Source of the DNA: Blasia pusilla
Lineage: Eukaryota > Marchantiophyta > Marchantiopsida > Blasiales
Assembly (NCBI GenBank): GCA_050084515.1
Contig: CM114273.1
Span: forward strand, 1,984,001-2,048,000
Length of the DNA stretch: 64,000 bases
Reading direction: 5' to 3'
Below the pieces are notes generated by a model, which made no database searches, was not told the DNA's origin, and worked only from the letters and a program-made list of their open reading frames with translations. Each line of letters begins with the position of its first letter. The first letter of the stretch is position 1. Positions 50,435 through 60,138 of this stretch are shown one piece after another. The position numbers and the translations under genes are program-made.

Positions 50435-50441
50435 TGGTATC
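50435..50441 (+). promoter_or_regulatory. Possible primer-binding site, partial
   Basis: TGGTATC equals the first seven bases of the usual initiator-methionine primer site, but the match stops there and it lies 23 bases beyond the end of Y rather than next to it. Weak candidate. Confidence 0.25.
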
Positions 50442-50511
50442 TTCGATTGTAGATCAGTAGGATCTTGTTAGGGTTGATTGTGTACTCAGCCGTGGATGTT
50501 CGTGGCTTGTG

Positions 50512-50628
50512 GCCCCGAGCTACCACGAGTTGCCTTCGAGGCAACTCGTGGTAGCTCGGGGCGAGTGGCGAGTGGGCGTGAGAGGCGGAGTAAGGAGCAA
50601 GGAGCAAGCAAGCAAGCTTGCTTGCTTG
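50512..50628 (+). repeat. Leader hairpin and palindrome of element B
   Basis: Bases 50512-50534 and 50540-50562 are exact reverse complements (23 bp) around TTCGA; one more T-A pair leaves a TCG loop. 43 bases downstream, 50605-50628 is a perfect 24-bp palindrome made of CAAG/CTTG units. Both lie between Y and gag, where retroelements place packaging and dimerisation signals. Confidence 0.8.
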
Positions 50629-51287
50629 GGCGTGAGGCAATTTTTGCAAGATTTGGGATTTGAGTGTTGCATAACTAGTCACCCATCTTTGGGCTATTCT
50701 GCCTAGAGGACGCTTAACTGCTGAGTTCTTAACTATACCAGTGTGCACACTGTTGTAGCTCATTTGGTGCTGTTCGGAGATGTAGTAGGCGCTTTATGCA
50801 TTTCAGGTTTTTGGTTGATGTACCTCTAGCGCATAGTACGGTGTAGCATTTCCATGCATGCAGAGATATTTTCAGTCTTTGCGAGTTTGACTAGCACGTC
50901 ATCGACCGCCATGCGGAGTAGCTATTGCGTTAGAATTGTGTGGTGGGTTTTGTGGATTCGGGGGGGGCACCACGTTTGGTGGATTATGTTACCTTGATTT
51001 CCATTTGCGATTGGGGGTTGTCGTTGGACTTCTGTGTTTGGATCCCTCCATCGGTGCTTCTTGCTTGCGCGCCCATTGTTAGGGTTGACGTTGATTTCGA
51101 GTAGTGTTACTCCTGTGTGCTACCGGTAGTGATTTGGAGGGATGACGAGTAGACCGTGGGAGGCTTCTTGTGGTGATGACAAGTTAGGTTGCCTACACCC
51201 ATAGCTAGTAGAGCTAGAATAGTATAGCGACATCGACGTCACTTGGTTATTTGGTGGTGGTAATTTGGTGGTGGTGCGGCATCGGCG

Positions 51288-52790
51288 TTGGTCATCACGA
51301 GAGTCGGGTGGTCTAGTTGGGGACCGTGGTGCGGGAGAGTGGTGGTTTCACGGAGTGGATCTAGGTATCGGCTACCTTTTCCACTTCCGACGGTTGATGA
51401 AGAGGAGGACGAGGATGTTCCAAACACCGAGTCTTCTACGTTGTTATCGAGTGTTGCCGCTCCATTGATTTGGGACATGGACGGTGGATATGGGGCCATG
51501 AAGGGCCCACTACGATACTCGGGTGCAATGGGCACCATTGAGTTGGAGGACTTCATGCAGGAGTTTGATACGTTGTGTGATATGCAGATGTTGAACGCCA
51601 CGTTGTTTACACCCTTCTTGGCTTGGAAGGGGTTGTTTCAAAGACTTGGAAGGACCACCCATGGATGATTACCATGAGTTTAGGAAGGACCATGTTCTTT
51701 GAGATTGAGGCATGGAGATAATATTGGTCTCCAGGCTATGTGTCTTTCACCCATGGTGGTATTGGTAGTAGTGCTCCTACTATGCCAGCCAGCCCGACGT
51801 TGAGTGGTACGAGTACGAGCCGGAGTGGGGGTACCGGTGGAGGTACTAGTGGGGGTACTAGTGGAGGTACTAAAGCCCCACCATCGTTCAGCCCGGTTGC
51901 AGAGTTCTTCAAGAGGTTGAAGAAGAACTATCAGGGAGTGAAGACGGAGAAGTTGAGGAGTCTTCAGGAATTTGAGCGAAAGACTGGTGAGAGTCTTCGT
52001 GAGGCATACACTCGTATGCGACGCTTGATTTCGATTACCTGGGTGTGACCGAGGATCGATGATCCCATTTTGGTATGGGATCTTGGATAGAGATTTGCGC
52101 CGTAGGGTACGTGATGCTACTCTTATGAGTGATGATTCACCCACATTGACCCATGTGTTTGCTCTATCTGAGAAGATTGAGCTTAACATGGTGAAGGAGA
52201 GAGTAGTGACATCCACATTCAGTAGGGATACAACTACTACTTCTCGTGTTCAGCAACCCACCTCACAATCTCGTAGTAGTGGTGGTGGTAGCAGTAGTGG
52301 GAGTCGTGGGGGGTACACACGACCTCAGTCAGGTCCTAGAGGGACACTTGTGCAGAGACCATTGCCTTCATTTGCTACCCCGCAGCAAGGACAGTCATGT
52401 TGGACATGTGGAGGTGATCATGTTAGGAAGTTTTGTCCCCAAGAGAATGGGAGACAGACTTTGGAGGATGGGCCTCACTCAGCCCCAACTCAGTGTGATC
52501 ATTGCGGGAGACCAGGTCATCCTCGAGAGCGTTGCTTTGATCTTCATCCAGAGTTAAGATCAGGCCGCGGCCGTGGTGGAGTAGCTCCGAGAGGCCGAGG
52601 TGGTAGAGGTGGTAGGGATGGTAGAGGTGGACTAGTGATTGGAGAGCCTACGGTGGCTACCCCTACCACTACGACAGAGTCGGCTATGGTGCCAAGATTG
52701 AGCGATTGGAGCGAAGTTGGCTACTGGGTGGTATCCAAAGATAGATCGGGTTCGGGAGCGAGGGGCTTCCACCTCTTATGGAGGGGATGA
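51288..52790 (+). pseudogene. gag: Element B gag
   Basis: Structural polyprotein. The N-terminal piece (51288-51668) contains LRYSGAMGTIELEDFMQEF, shared with element A. The middle piece (51740-52048) has a Gly/Ser/Thr linker, then FFKRLKKNYQGVKTEKLRSL and LREAYTRMRRL, the typical retrotransposon gag helix region. The last piece (52059-52790) has FWYGILDRDLRRRVRDAT, then two zinc knuckles, CWTCGGDHVRKFC and CDHCGRPGHPRERC, and an RGG-rich tail (GRGRGGVAPRGRGGRGG) suited to RNA binding. Frame changes near 51670 and 52050 separate the pieces, so the copy is probably defective. Confidence 0.85.
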
Positions 52791-53223
52791 TCTCTCTTAT
52801 ATGGCGAGTGCAAAGACAAGGTTGAGGCATCACCTGCGATTCTGAGAGAGAGCCACTCGAGCGTCACGACCCACGTGGTGCTATCAGGAGTTGGACCCAC
52901 AGAGGGGTGAGGCTAGGAGGCGAGCTAGGCTTCCCAATCATTCTTGTTATCCGAGGTGCTTAGGACTCCATCCATGGTTCCTACTCGGCCTATTGAGCCG
53001 CAGTGGGGATCGAGGCATCTACATCGCGTGTAGTAGACACGGATGCAAACATCGAAGGCGATGTGCGGATGGCAACCGGTGTTGGGATCCCCATTGTTTT
53101 TGGCCACGAGCTGATGGCATTAGGAGTTGACTTAGCTCCTGTATTTCAGCTAGCAGCCACGTTGTGTGAACGTGGGGGTGTAACTGCTACACGTGTTGAG
53201 GTGAATGAGGGTGTTGCGGTGGA

Positions 53224-53700
53224 ATGACCCTCTATGTCAGGTGTAGCATTGAGTACCACTGCTACTTGGCATGCAGCAGCGGCGAAGATGGATGCATTAC
53301 CAGCCCGCCAGCCATTGATCGTGAGAGGCTTACACCTGGTGTATGTATGTTGGACAACCGGAATGGGATCTTCCGATTGGTAAGTCCTACAGGACATGTG
53401 TATAGACCAGATAGAGTCTTGTTAGACTCTGGTGCCCAACCTTTGATGTTGGGAAAGGCGGCATGTATTGGTTTGGGTATTCGGAGGTCGAGCTTGAGCC
53501 TTGCCCATTCAGATTCAAACATCACTTGGAGGAGCCAATGATAGGTCTCAATTCATGACACGGGAGAAGTTTTTCAGATAGTTGAGACCAGATCATGCGG
53601 ACCGATCGATAGCTCCAGGTTGGGAGTATCTGCGGTAGTCACATCACCGAGTCGTATGATGTACTAGTTGGAGGAGCGATTGTACCCGATGGGTTTTCAG
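53224..53700 (+). pseudogene. Element B aspartic protease region
   Basis: The retropepsin core VLLDSGAQPLMLGKA has D-S-G at 53425-53433 and is preceded by MLDNRNGIFRLVSPTGHVY. This matches element A at the same position after gag. The frame is lost after about 53490, where A continues for another 70 residues, so the flap and C-terminal half of the protease are broken here. Downstream DNA to 53880 encodes degenerate fragments (a stretch reading ...WRPGWTYEPSSYE) linking protease to methyltransferase. Confidence 0.75.
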
Positions 53701-53884
53701 GATGGATTCTTGGGATCGAGACAGCGTCTTATAGACCTGGTTGGCGTCCAGGATGGACGTATGAGCCAAGTTCCTATGAGATTTATTTTAGGGCTCGACC
53801 GGAGGGTCTTCCCAACAAAGTGTTAGCATCTGTGGGCTGGTTTTAGTGGAGTAGTCACTTGGCCAGGAGACTTTTTGGAGGGTA

Positions 53885-55346
53885 ATGTTTTACGCTATGG
53901 ATTCTCCTGCGCATGAGGAGGTAGAGGAGGTCCCTATTCTTGCAGCAGTGGCATCCTCATCATTGGATGTGCCACTTTGGAGTTCAGGCGGTGCACTATG
54001 GGAGGGGGTTGATCGCCTAGTGCAAGAGGCTTGGTGTGAGGCTGTTATACCTCACGAGGAAGAGGAGGCCCCACGGCGGACTCCTACTTCTGGTCCAGTT
54101 GGGTTATTCCCTTTGGATACTACACCCATTGTATGGAAGTATCCGTTGGAGGGCATTTGTGTGTTAGATCTCTTTGGTGGGATTAGCACTGGTTTGGCTG
54201 TAGTGTTGCAGGCCGGTATTCTGTCTTGGAGATATGTATGTGGAGCGAGATGAGACGGCCCAGAGAGTCTCATCCCGACATATTGGTCAGTTGATGCGGA
54301 GATATCCTGAGTTGTTGCCGCCATCAGCTATTCGTGGGTACCAGGGTGCTTTACCATCACACATTGCATTGTTGGGGGCGCAGGACCTTGAGAGGGTTGG
54401 TCTTGTGGATTTGGTGATTGTTGGATGGCCATGTCAGGGTTATACACGTGCTGGTCGTGGTGAGGGATTACATGACCCTAGGTCTCGATTGTTTTGGGAG
54501 ATGTTACGGGTGTTACGAAGTCTTCAGGTTCATCAGGCACGTGCTCTAGCTTACATTCTGGAGAATGTTCCATTGTTGGGTGACACTCGGACCCAGATGA
54601 TGGCGAGTGTTCATGAGGTGCGGTCTTGGATTAGACCAGCAATGTTGTTGGATGCAGCGCGAGTTGGCTCGCATGCACATCGTCCACGCTTGTGGTGGAC
54701 AAACTTGTTGCCTAGGGAGGTTCTACGTCGAGCATGTGATGCAGTGCAGCGGGATCCTTGCCTTACCGTGGATAGTATCTTGGATACTGGGCGACTTTCT
54801 CAGGTGGTGAGGGTTATTGACCGGTCACCCATGGCAGTGGTGAACCGTGTGGGCCATCCTAGGATGGCACTACCCACATTTGTGAGTTTTCCCTCGTCAC
54901 ATGCCTACAGAGAAGGTGGTCCGGGGCTTGTATGGGATTCTCATGTGCGACAGTTGGTGGAGCCTAACGTTGATGAGAGAGAGCGTGCGATGGGATTTGC
55001 TACTGGTGTGACAGCGATTGCTTCTATTTTTAAGGCTTCACGACGTCATGTGTTGGGTCAGGCGATGGACCTGAATTGTTTGACTTGGATTTTGAGTCTT
55101 GGTATGGCCGAGCAACGTCGACTTCGGACTATGTCTGTGGGTCTTCCACCCCTTGTAATGAGCTCGATGGCTACCGGGACAGTAGAGGCATCGGCTGGGG
55201 GTGAGGAGAGTAGTATTTTGCATCCTTGGAGTAAATGGGATGTAATGGCTGGGCATGTGGAGTTGGTTGCTCATGGTGGTGGAGGAGTTATTTGCTCAGA
55301 TGATGGTGTAGCTAAGGTTGTACCATCTTGTGAGGGGGTTACGTAG
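53885..55346 (+). CDS. DNMT3-like cytosine-5 DNA methyltransferase inside retroelement B
   Basis: Would transfer a methyl group from S-adenosylmethionine to cytosine C5 in DNA. The first frame (53885-54253) has an acidic N-terminus, then cofactor motif I VLDLFGGISTGLA. The frame shifts once near 54215-54230. The second frame (54234-55346, 370 codons) runs clean: DLVIVGWPCQGYTRAGRGEG with catalytic PCQ at 54429-54437 (motif IV), RLFWEMLRVL, ENVPLLG at 54561 (motif VI), SHAHRPRLWW near 54672-54698 (motif VIII), and MGFATGVT and RRHVLGQAMDLN (motifs IX-X). Spacing and the RLFWE and AHRPR words resemble DNMT3/DRM enzymes more than DNMT1 or bacterial ones. Apart from the one frameshift all catalytic motifs are present. 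No PWWP or ADD domain is attached; the PHD finger at the end of pol may serve as reader. Confidence 0.88.
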
Positions 55347-55442
55347 CAGCCAATGTCGTCGTCATGTCCCTCTAGTGTGCCAGTGGAGGAGACTTGGGAG
55401 CCATTACTAGGGCCCAAGCTTACGGGAGGTGAGAAATGACGC

Positions 55443-56924
55443 TTGACAGAGTTCCTACGTGCTTATAGGAGTTGTTTTGCCTTTAGCATGAAGGAGTTGG
55501 GTTCTCTGGTTGGACCCGGTATACGGATTGATTTGGCTAGTGATACGCCAATCTTCCATCATCCCTACCGATATAGTGATATGGAGAGGGACCTGATTCA
55601 GAGTAGGACGTTGGACCTTTTGGAGGCTGGATTAGTGGAGTTATCGCATGTATAGTATGCATCAGCCACTGTCATGCCTGCTAAAAAGGATATGCATGGC
55701 AACTACACGGATAGGCGGATGTGTGGAGATTACCGTCCTATCAATCGGCAAATCAAGGCCGATAGGTATGCCATGCCTACACCTGAGGAGATCTTTGATG
55801 TGGTGGGACAGGCAAAGATTTTCAGTACTTTGGATCTTCCGGCAGGATACCATCAATTGCCGATTCGGGAGAGTGAAAAGGCCAAGACAACATTTTGGGG
55901 TGTCAACTCTCATGGCAAGGATTGTTTGTACTAGTGGAAATTCTTACCCTTTGGGTTGAAGAATGCACCTGCCGAGTTGCAGAGAATCATGGACAGGATC
56001 CTAGGAGGGTTGGATTTTGTTCGGTGTTACATTGATGATATCTTGGTGTTCAGTAACACGATGGAGGAGCATGAGATACATTTGCAGATGGTGTTTGAGT
56101 GGTTGAAAGCTCATGGTCTACGTTTGCATCCAGGAAAGTGTAAGTTCTTCCATGAGGATGTTGAATACTTGGGTCATGTAATCTATCCAGGTGGTTTGGG
56201 AGTTCAGCAAGCAAAGGTGGAGGCTATTGCACTTATTCCGCATCCGGTAGATGTGAGTAGAGTTCGGGCATTCATGGGATTGGCGAACTACTATCGGAGG
56301 TATGTGAAGGGATTTAGTGCTATGGCAAAGCCTTTGAACCAATTTCTGAAATCATATCAAGAGTGGCACTAGGGAGATGATCAAGAGAGAGCTTTTGTGG
56401 AGCTTAAGGCCCAGTTGGTGGCGGCGCCTATCTTGAGGAGACCTATCATAGGGCGCCCATTTCAGTTACACACTGATTGGAATAGGTTGGGACTTGGAGC
56501 GATGTTGACACAACATGATGATGAGCACATGGAGTTTGTGGTGGCCTATGCAAGTCGTTCGAATAATGCAGCAGAGTCGCGCTATAGTTCATATGAGGGA
56601 GAGTGCTCGGCAGTAGTGTGGGCTGTGGCACACTTTAGGTGTTACTTGTTTGGCACACAGTTTACCCTTGTTACTAATCACCAGCCACTCAAGTGGTTGA
56701 TGGAGTCTGACAAGCTTACAGGGAAGCTTGCACGGTGGGCTCTTATCTTACAGGAGTATGACTTCCGGGTGGTACATAGACCTGGAGTTGCCAACCTTGA
56801 TCTTGATAGGTTGAGTAGGAACCCATGTACTAGCCAAGAGGATACAACTGGGGCTAGATGGCATGGTGAGGTTGATGAGGAGATGGTGCCAGGTTGGCAG
56901 GCATCCGCCTTTTATGTTGGTTAG
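55443..56924 (+). pseudogene. pol: Element B reverse transcriptase and RNase H
   Basis: Gypsy-type enzyme making cDNA from the element RNA. Blocks in order: PIFHHPYRYSDMERDLIQ, then PAKKDMHGNYTDRRMCGDYR, IFSTLDLPAGYHQLPI, the catalytic CYIDDILVFSNT (YIDD at 56026-56037), LRLHPGKCKFFHEDVEYLGH and MGLANYYRRYVKGFS. RNase H follows with FQLHTDWNRLGLGAMLT, YEGECSAVVWAVAHFRCYL and HRPGVANLDLDRLSRNP. Single in-frame TAG codons at about 55653, 55932 and 56371 interrupt an otherwise continuous frame. The one at 55932 is shared with element A. The TAG at 56371 replaces TGG seen in A. Confidence 0.9.
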
Positions 56925-57041
56925 GGATGGACTCTAGTATGGAGGATCACATGATATCTTACTCTAGTCGAGGGTAGATGGCCACCAGATCCTAAGGTTG
57001 GAGATGGTGGTACGGATCAGCGTGATATTCATGATGATGCA

Positions 57042-58124
57042 TTGGTGTTGGAGTTCCTACGGACCAGTAGGGTGCCAGGCATAGTGAGTGCCAAGGAGCG
57101 AGATCGTGTTCTTCAACGTGCTAAGAGGTATCGATTGGAGGGAACACATATTCTCCGCGTGTGGGAGGATGGTAGAGTACGAATTGTGCCACATTTGGCT
57201 CAGAGAGAGCGCATTGTGCGACATGCCCATGAGGAGTTGGGACATTTTGGGGTAAAGCGTACGTATAGCTTACTCCTTTGCCAGTATTGGTGACGTGGCA
57301 TGCATACTTAAGTGCAGCAGTTGGTGTCACGTTGTATGGTTTGTGACCGGGTGAGGGCATCATTCAATGCTCCTACACCACAATTACACCCCTTGCCTAT
57401 TATGGGGTTGGGTTACCGTTGGAGTGTGGACTTTGCGGAACCGATACCGTTGACTGTACGACATCATCGATATGTGTTGGTGATGGTGGATCACTTCTCC
57501 AAGTGGATTGAGTTGGTGGCATTACCGGACAAGGCAAGTGAGGGAACGGCGTATGCGTTTCTTGATAGAGTACTTAGTCATTTTGGTGCACCAGCTGAAG
57601 TGCTGACCGACCAGGGTACAGAGTTTCTGGGTGAGTTTCAGGTCTTGTGTGACAAGGCGTTGATTGATCATCGGACCACGTCTCGAGATCATCCAGAGGC
57701 GGATGGTTTGGCTGAGCGTGTGGTTCAGACAGTGAAGAGGGCATTGCACAAGTATGGCCTACAGAAGGAGCATCTTGGAGACTGGGATATTCAGTTGCCA
57801 TGGTTAGCCATGGGGTATAGGTTCAGTCGCCAAGCATCCTTGGCTTCCTTCTTACCTTATTTTCTGTTATACGGCCGAGATCCAGGCTTGCCAGTAGCAA
57901 TTCGTTGGGAGTCTAGTGAGGTGGTGAACCTTGATGACCCAGAGATGTGGATGAGAGTGTGTTCTCAGCGGGCAGAGCTCTTTCGGAGAGTTATGCCAAC
58001 AGCCTTTGAGAATCTTGCCATTGCTCAACACAGGGATACGTTGCGATATGCGATCATTCGGGGTGGAGGTTATCGACCATTGATTCGTAGGTTCCATGTG
58101 GGGGACTATGTCTTTTTGCAGTAG
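57042..58124 (+). pseudogene. Element B integrase (HHCC plus DDE core)
   Basis: Inserts element cDNA into the genome. The N-terminal zinc region has RHAHEELGHFGVKRTYS and SRCMVCD; a TGA at 57291 (TGG in A) and a TAA at 57307 fall between its halves. The catalytic core reads WSVDFAEP (first D at 57429-57431), VLTDQGTEF (second D at 57609-57611) and HPEADGLAERVV (E at 57714-57716). The second D and the E are 34 residues apart, the standard D,D(35)E. GDWDIQLPWLAMGY and FHVGDYVFLQ follow. A TAG at 58122 (CAG in A) separates the C-terminus. The core is complete; three stops block full translation. Confidence 0.9.
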
Positions 58125-58139
58125 ATTGCACCGACAACG

Positions 58140-58466
58140 TTGGATGTGAAGGCAGGCCGCACTATTTTACGAGTGCGCGAGGTGTTAGCTTCTGGAGTTC
58201 TCATGTTGGAGGGTCGTGATGAAGTTGTTTGGAAGGACCATGTGCGTAATTGTGCGCCATGTCATCTTCCAAATGTGGATGGTATTGTTGACCCAAGCTT
58301 AGCCATGATACGTGCTAGCTTGAAGTGCATGTTGTGTGGGTCTGCTGGTAACGCAGCCCGTATGTTGGTGTGTGATCGGTGTTCTACGGGTTGGCACATG
58401 ATGTGTTTAACTCCACGTATGGATGTTGTTCCTACTAGAAGGTGGGTTTGTCCTCGATGTACTTAG
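58140..58466 (+). CDS. Integrase C-terminal tail with PHD finger
   Basis: Continues the integrase frame after the TAG at 58122. Residues 1-60 match the usual gypsy linker (VLMLEGRDEVVWKDHVRNC). Then comes a full C4HC3 zinc finger at 58326-58463: CMLC, CDRC, H and C in WHMMC, and a final WVCPRC, with the expected tryptophan two residues before the last cysteine pair. PHD fingers commonly bind histone H3 N-terminal tails. Many gypsy elements carry a chromodomain at this place for target choice, so the PHD probably does the same job here. Element A has the same finger in decayed form, so it is a lineage trait. Confidence 0.88.
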   Translation: MDVKAGRTILRVREVLASGVLMLEGRDEVVWKDHVRNCAPCHLPNVDGIVDPSLAMIRASLKCMLCGSAGNAARMLVCDRCSTGWHMMCLTPRMDVVPTRRWVCPRCT

Positions 58467-58628
58467 GAGAGGTAGATGACTTGATCTTTGCATGATATGG
58501 ATTATAGATGTGCGACTAACGATGGGGCAACCTAGCTTTTGACCTTACGATTCGGGCACCCAAGAAGGTGTAAGCATGTAGTAGATGTATAGGGCTACCT
58601 GGGAGTTAGAGGGACCTAACCGCCAGTT

Positions 58629-59220
58629 AGGGGGGCAATTTGTGGTACACTTGTGTTTGTGGAAACTCTTGTCTATGTTGTGTATGTATGTGAGTATGGT
58701 ATGTCAGCGATGTATGTTGTATGACGATGTGGATTCGCACGACAGCTGTCATGACCATACGGATTATGTCGTAGAGTATAGTGTGCTAGTAGAGGCCATT
58801 CCTTATGTAGGACCATAGTGGCTTGGTAGAGATGCGGTTTCATACATAGGGTTGGGGGTTACTCAGTTGGGGGTGACTTTCCTAGTAGGGCCCGCTCTTA
58901 GGTTGGAGGATATAAGATGGAGTGCACTCAAAGAACAGTCACTTCTTTGAGTTGAGCCTGTTGCGTTGGGAGTTAGCCTTGGTAGTGAGTAGAGCTCTTG
59001 GCTATGGTGTTTCCCACAAGCTTCGACCTAGATTCTCCCGTCGTGGAGTGGGTTTGGCTCGATTGTATGTGATTCTATACGTGTTTTATGACAATAGGTC
59101 TTTCACGGATTTCAGTTATGATACACTTGTGTTTGTGGATACTCTCGTCTATGTTGTGTATGTATGTGAATATGGTATGTTAGCGATGTATGTTGTATGA
59201 CGATGTGGATTCGCACGACA
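58629..59220 (+). repeat. Element B right terminus: polypurine tract, X-Y-X'
   Basis: AGGGGGGCAA at 58629 is followed by X (58641-58744, TGTGGTACAC to CGCACGACA), two bases GC, Y (58747-59114) and X' (59115-59220). X and X' share TACACTTGTGTTTGTGG and GATGTGGATTCGCACGACA with few changes. The X-Y joint reads GACA-GC-TGTC, a perfect 10-bp palindrome like the joint of a two-LTR circle. Confidence 0.88.
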
Positions 59221-59562
59221 CCATTCTATTTTGGTACTAATACTCAATTCTAGTGGAGAGATCGAAGACTAGAGCTAGTCAACTTGGACCTACTATAGTG
59301 CTCCAAGCTCTGGAGCTACTGCTCCTCTCCTATTGCTGTTGCTCCTAATCTATTTTTGATGCTCCTCTATTGCGGTTGCACCTCTATTGCAAGTGCTCCT
59401 CTGCTGTGGCTCCTGCTCCTCTTCAACTGCTGATGCTTCTCTGTTGCAACTCCTCTACTGCAAGTGTCTACTCCTGGAGTCGGCTTCATACCTGCAACAC
59501 ATTCAATAAACAAGCACAGAATTCCCTGATTTTGAAGAACGTGAGTTACTACAACAACTAGC

Positions 59563-60138
59563 ATGGCAACTAGGACTACATCACGAAAGTCGGTCCGAGC
59601 AAAGGGTAAAAGTATCTCAAGAGTACCCTCATCGCATAAACATTTTGGAGTTAAGGGACCGGAACCCAAGCTCATAGAAAGATTTCCTTTGGCTTGGGAA
59701 CCTCAAGAAGGATGCGTACGCCTGAGTGCTTGGAGGAAATCCCATCTGCAGTCCCATCCTTGGGGGACAAAGTTGGACGCTTTGGAGGTTGAAGCCTTCA
59801 GTGATGCGCATCTTGATTCTATTCCCTCTTAAGGGGAAGGGAATCCCTCAGAAAATGGATACTTTTCGAAGCTAGTTGAAGGCTTGGAGAAACCCGTTGA
59901 AGTCAATGTGGAGCCTCAAGGCTCCCCACAATACCAAGTGAAAAGACCGAAATGCAAAGAGGTCTACATAGTTGAAGCCGCATTTGCAAAGAAACGGATG
60001 CAAACACCTATTACCTGCACTCCAAATAGGAGTCAAGCGTCGCGTACTGAATCCCCAATCACTCCTGCTATGGGTAGGGGCATTCAAAAAGGGAAAAAGC
60101 GTCAAGACGTTGTAGTCAATATTCATGTAGTTATGTGA
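59563..60138 (+). CDS. Hypothetical lysine/arginine-rich protein, interrupted
   Basis: An 89-codon frame (59563-59832, MATRTTSRKSVRAKGKSISR at its start) ends at a TAA. In-frame-like continuation at 59884-60138 has VKRPKCKEVYIVEAAFAKK and a basic C-terminus. The second piece is Ser/Pro/Lys-rich with no named domain. It could be one gene with a stop or short intron between, or a fragment of a mobile-element gene. I do not recognise it. Confidence 0.25.

Larger units (their letters stand above)
50044..59220 (+). mobile_element. Retroelement B: Ty3/gypsy with DNA methyltransferase and PHD finger
   Basis: A 9.2-kb element with the same plan as A: Y, leader, gag, protease, methyltransferase, reverse transcriptase/RNase H, integrase, PHD finger, then X-Y-X'. 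It starts TGTCATGACC and ends CGCACGACA, giving TGTC...GACA termini. CCAT appears to flank both sides (just before 50044 and at 59221-59224). Its Y copies differ at about 7 of 368 positions. Coding frames are long, with relatively few stops, so it is the better template for domain reading. It lies about 1.25 kb upstream of psaG. Confidence 0.88.

Noticed and set aside
50219-50452. Short ORF repeated at 58922-59200
   Set aside because: Part of the Y repeat of element B.
53885-55346. Bacterial contamination or restriction-modification gene as source of the methyltransferase
   Set aside because: The frame is flanked by gypsy protease and reverse transcriptase, is present in two diverged elements, and its motifs resemble DNMT3 rather than bacterial enzymes.
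57042-58466. Tyrosine recombinase, as expected from the split repeats
   Set aside because: The domain has a clear HHCC region and D,D(35)E spacing; no R-H-R-Y signature is visible in A or B.
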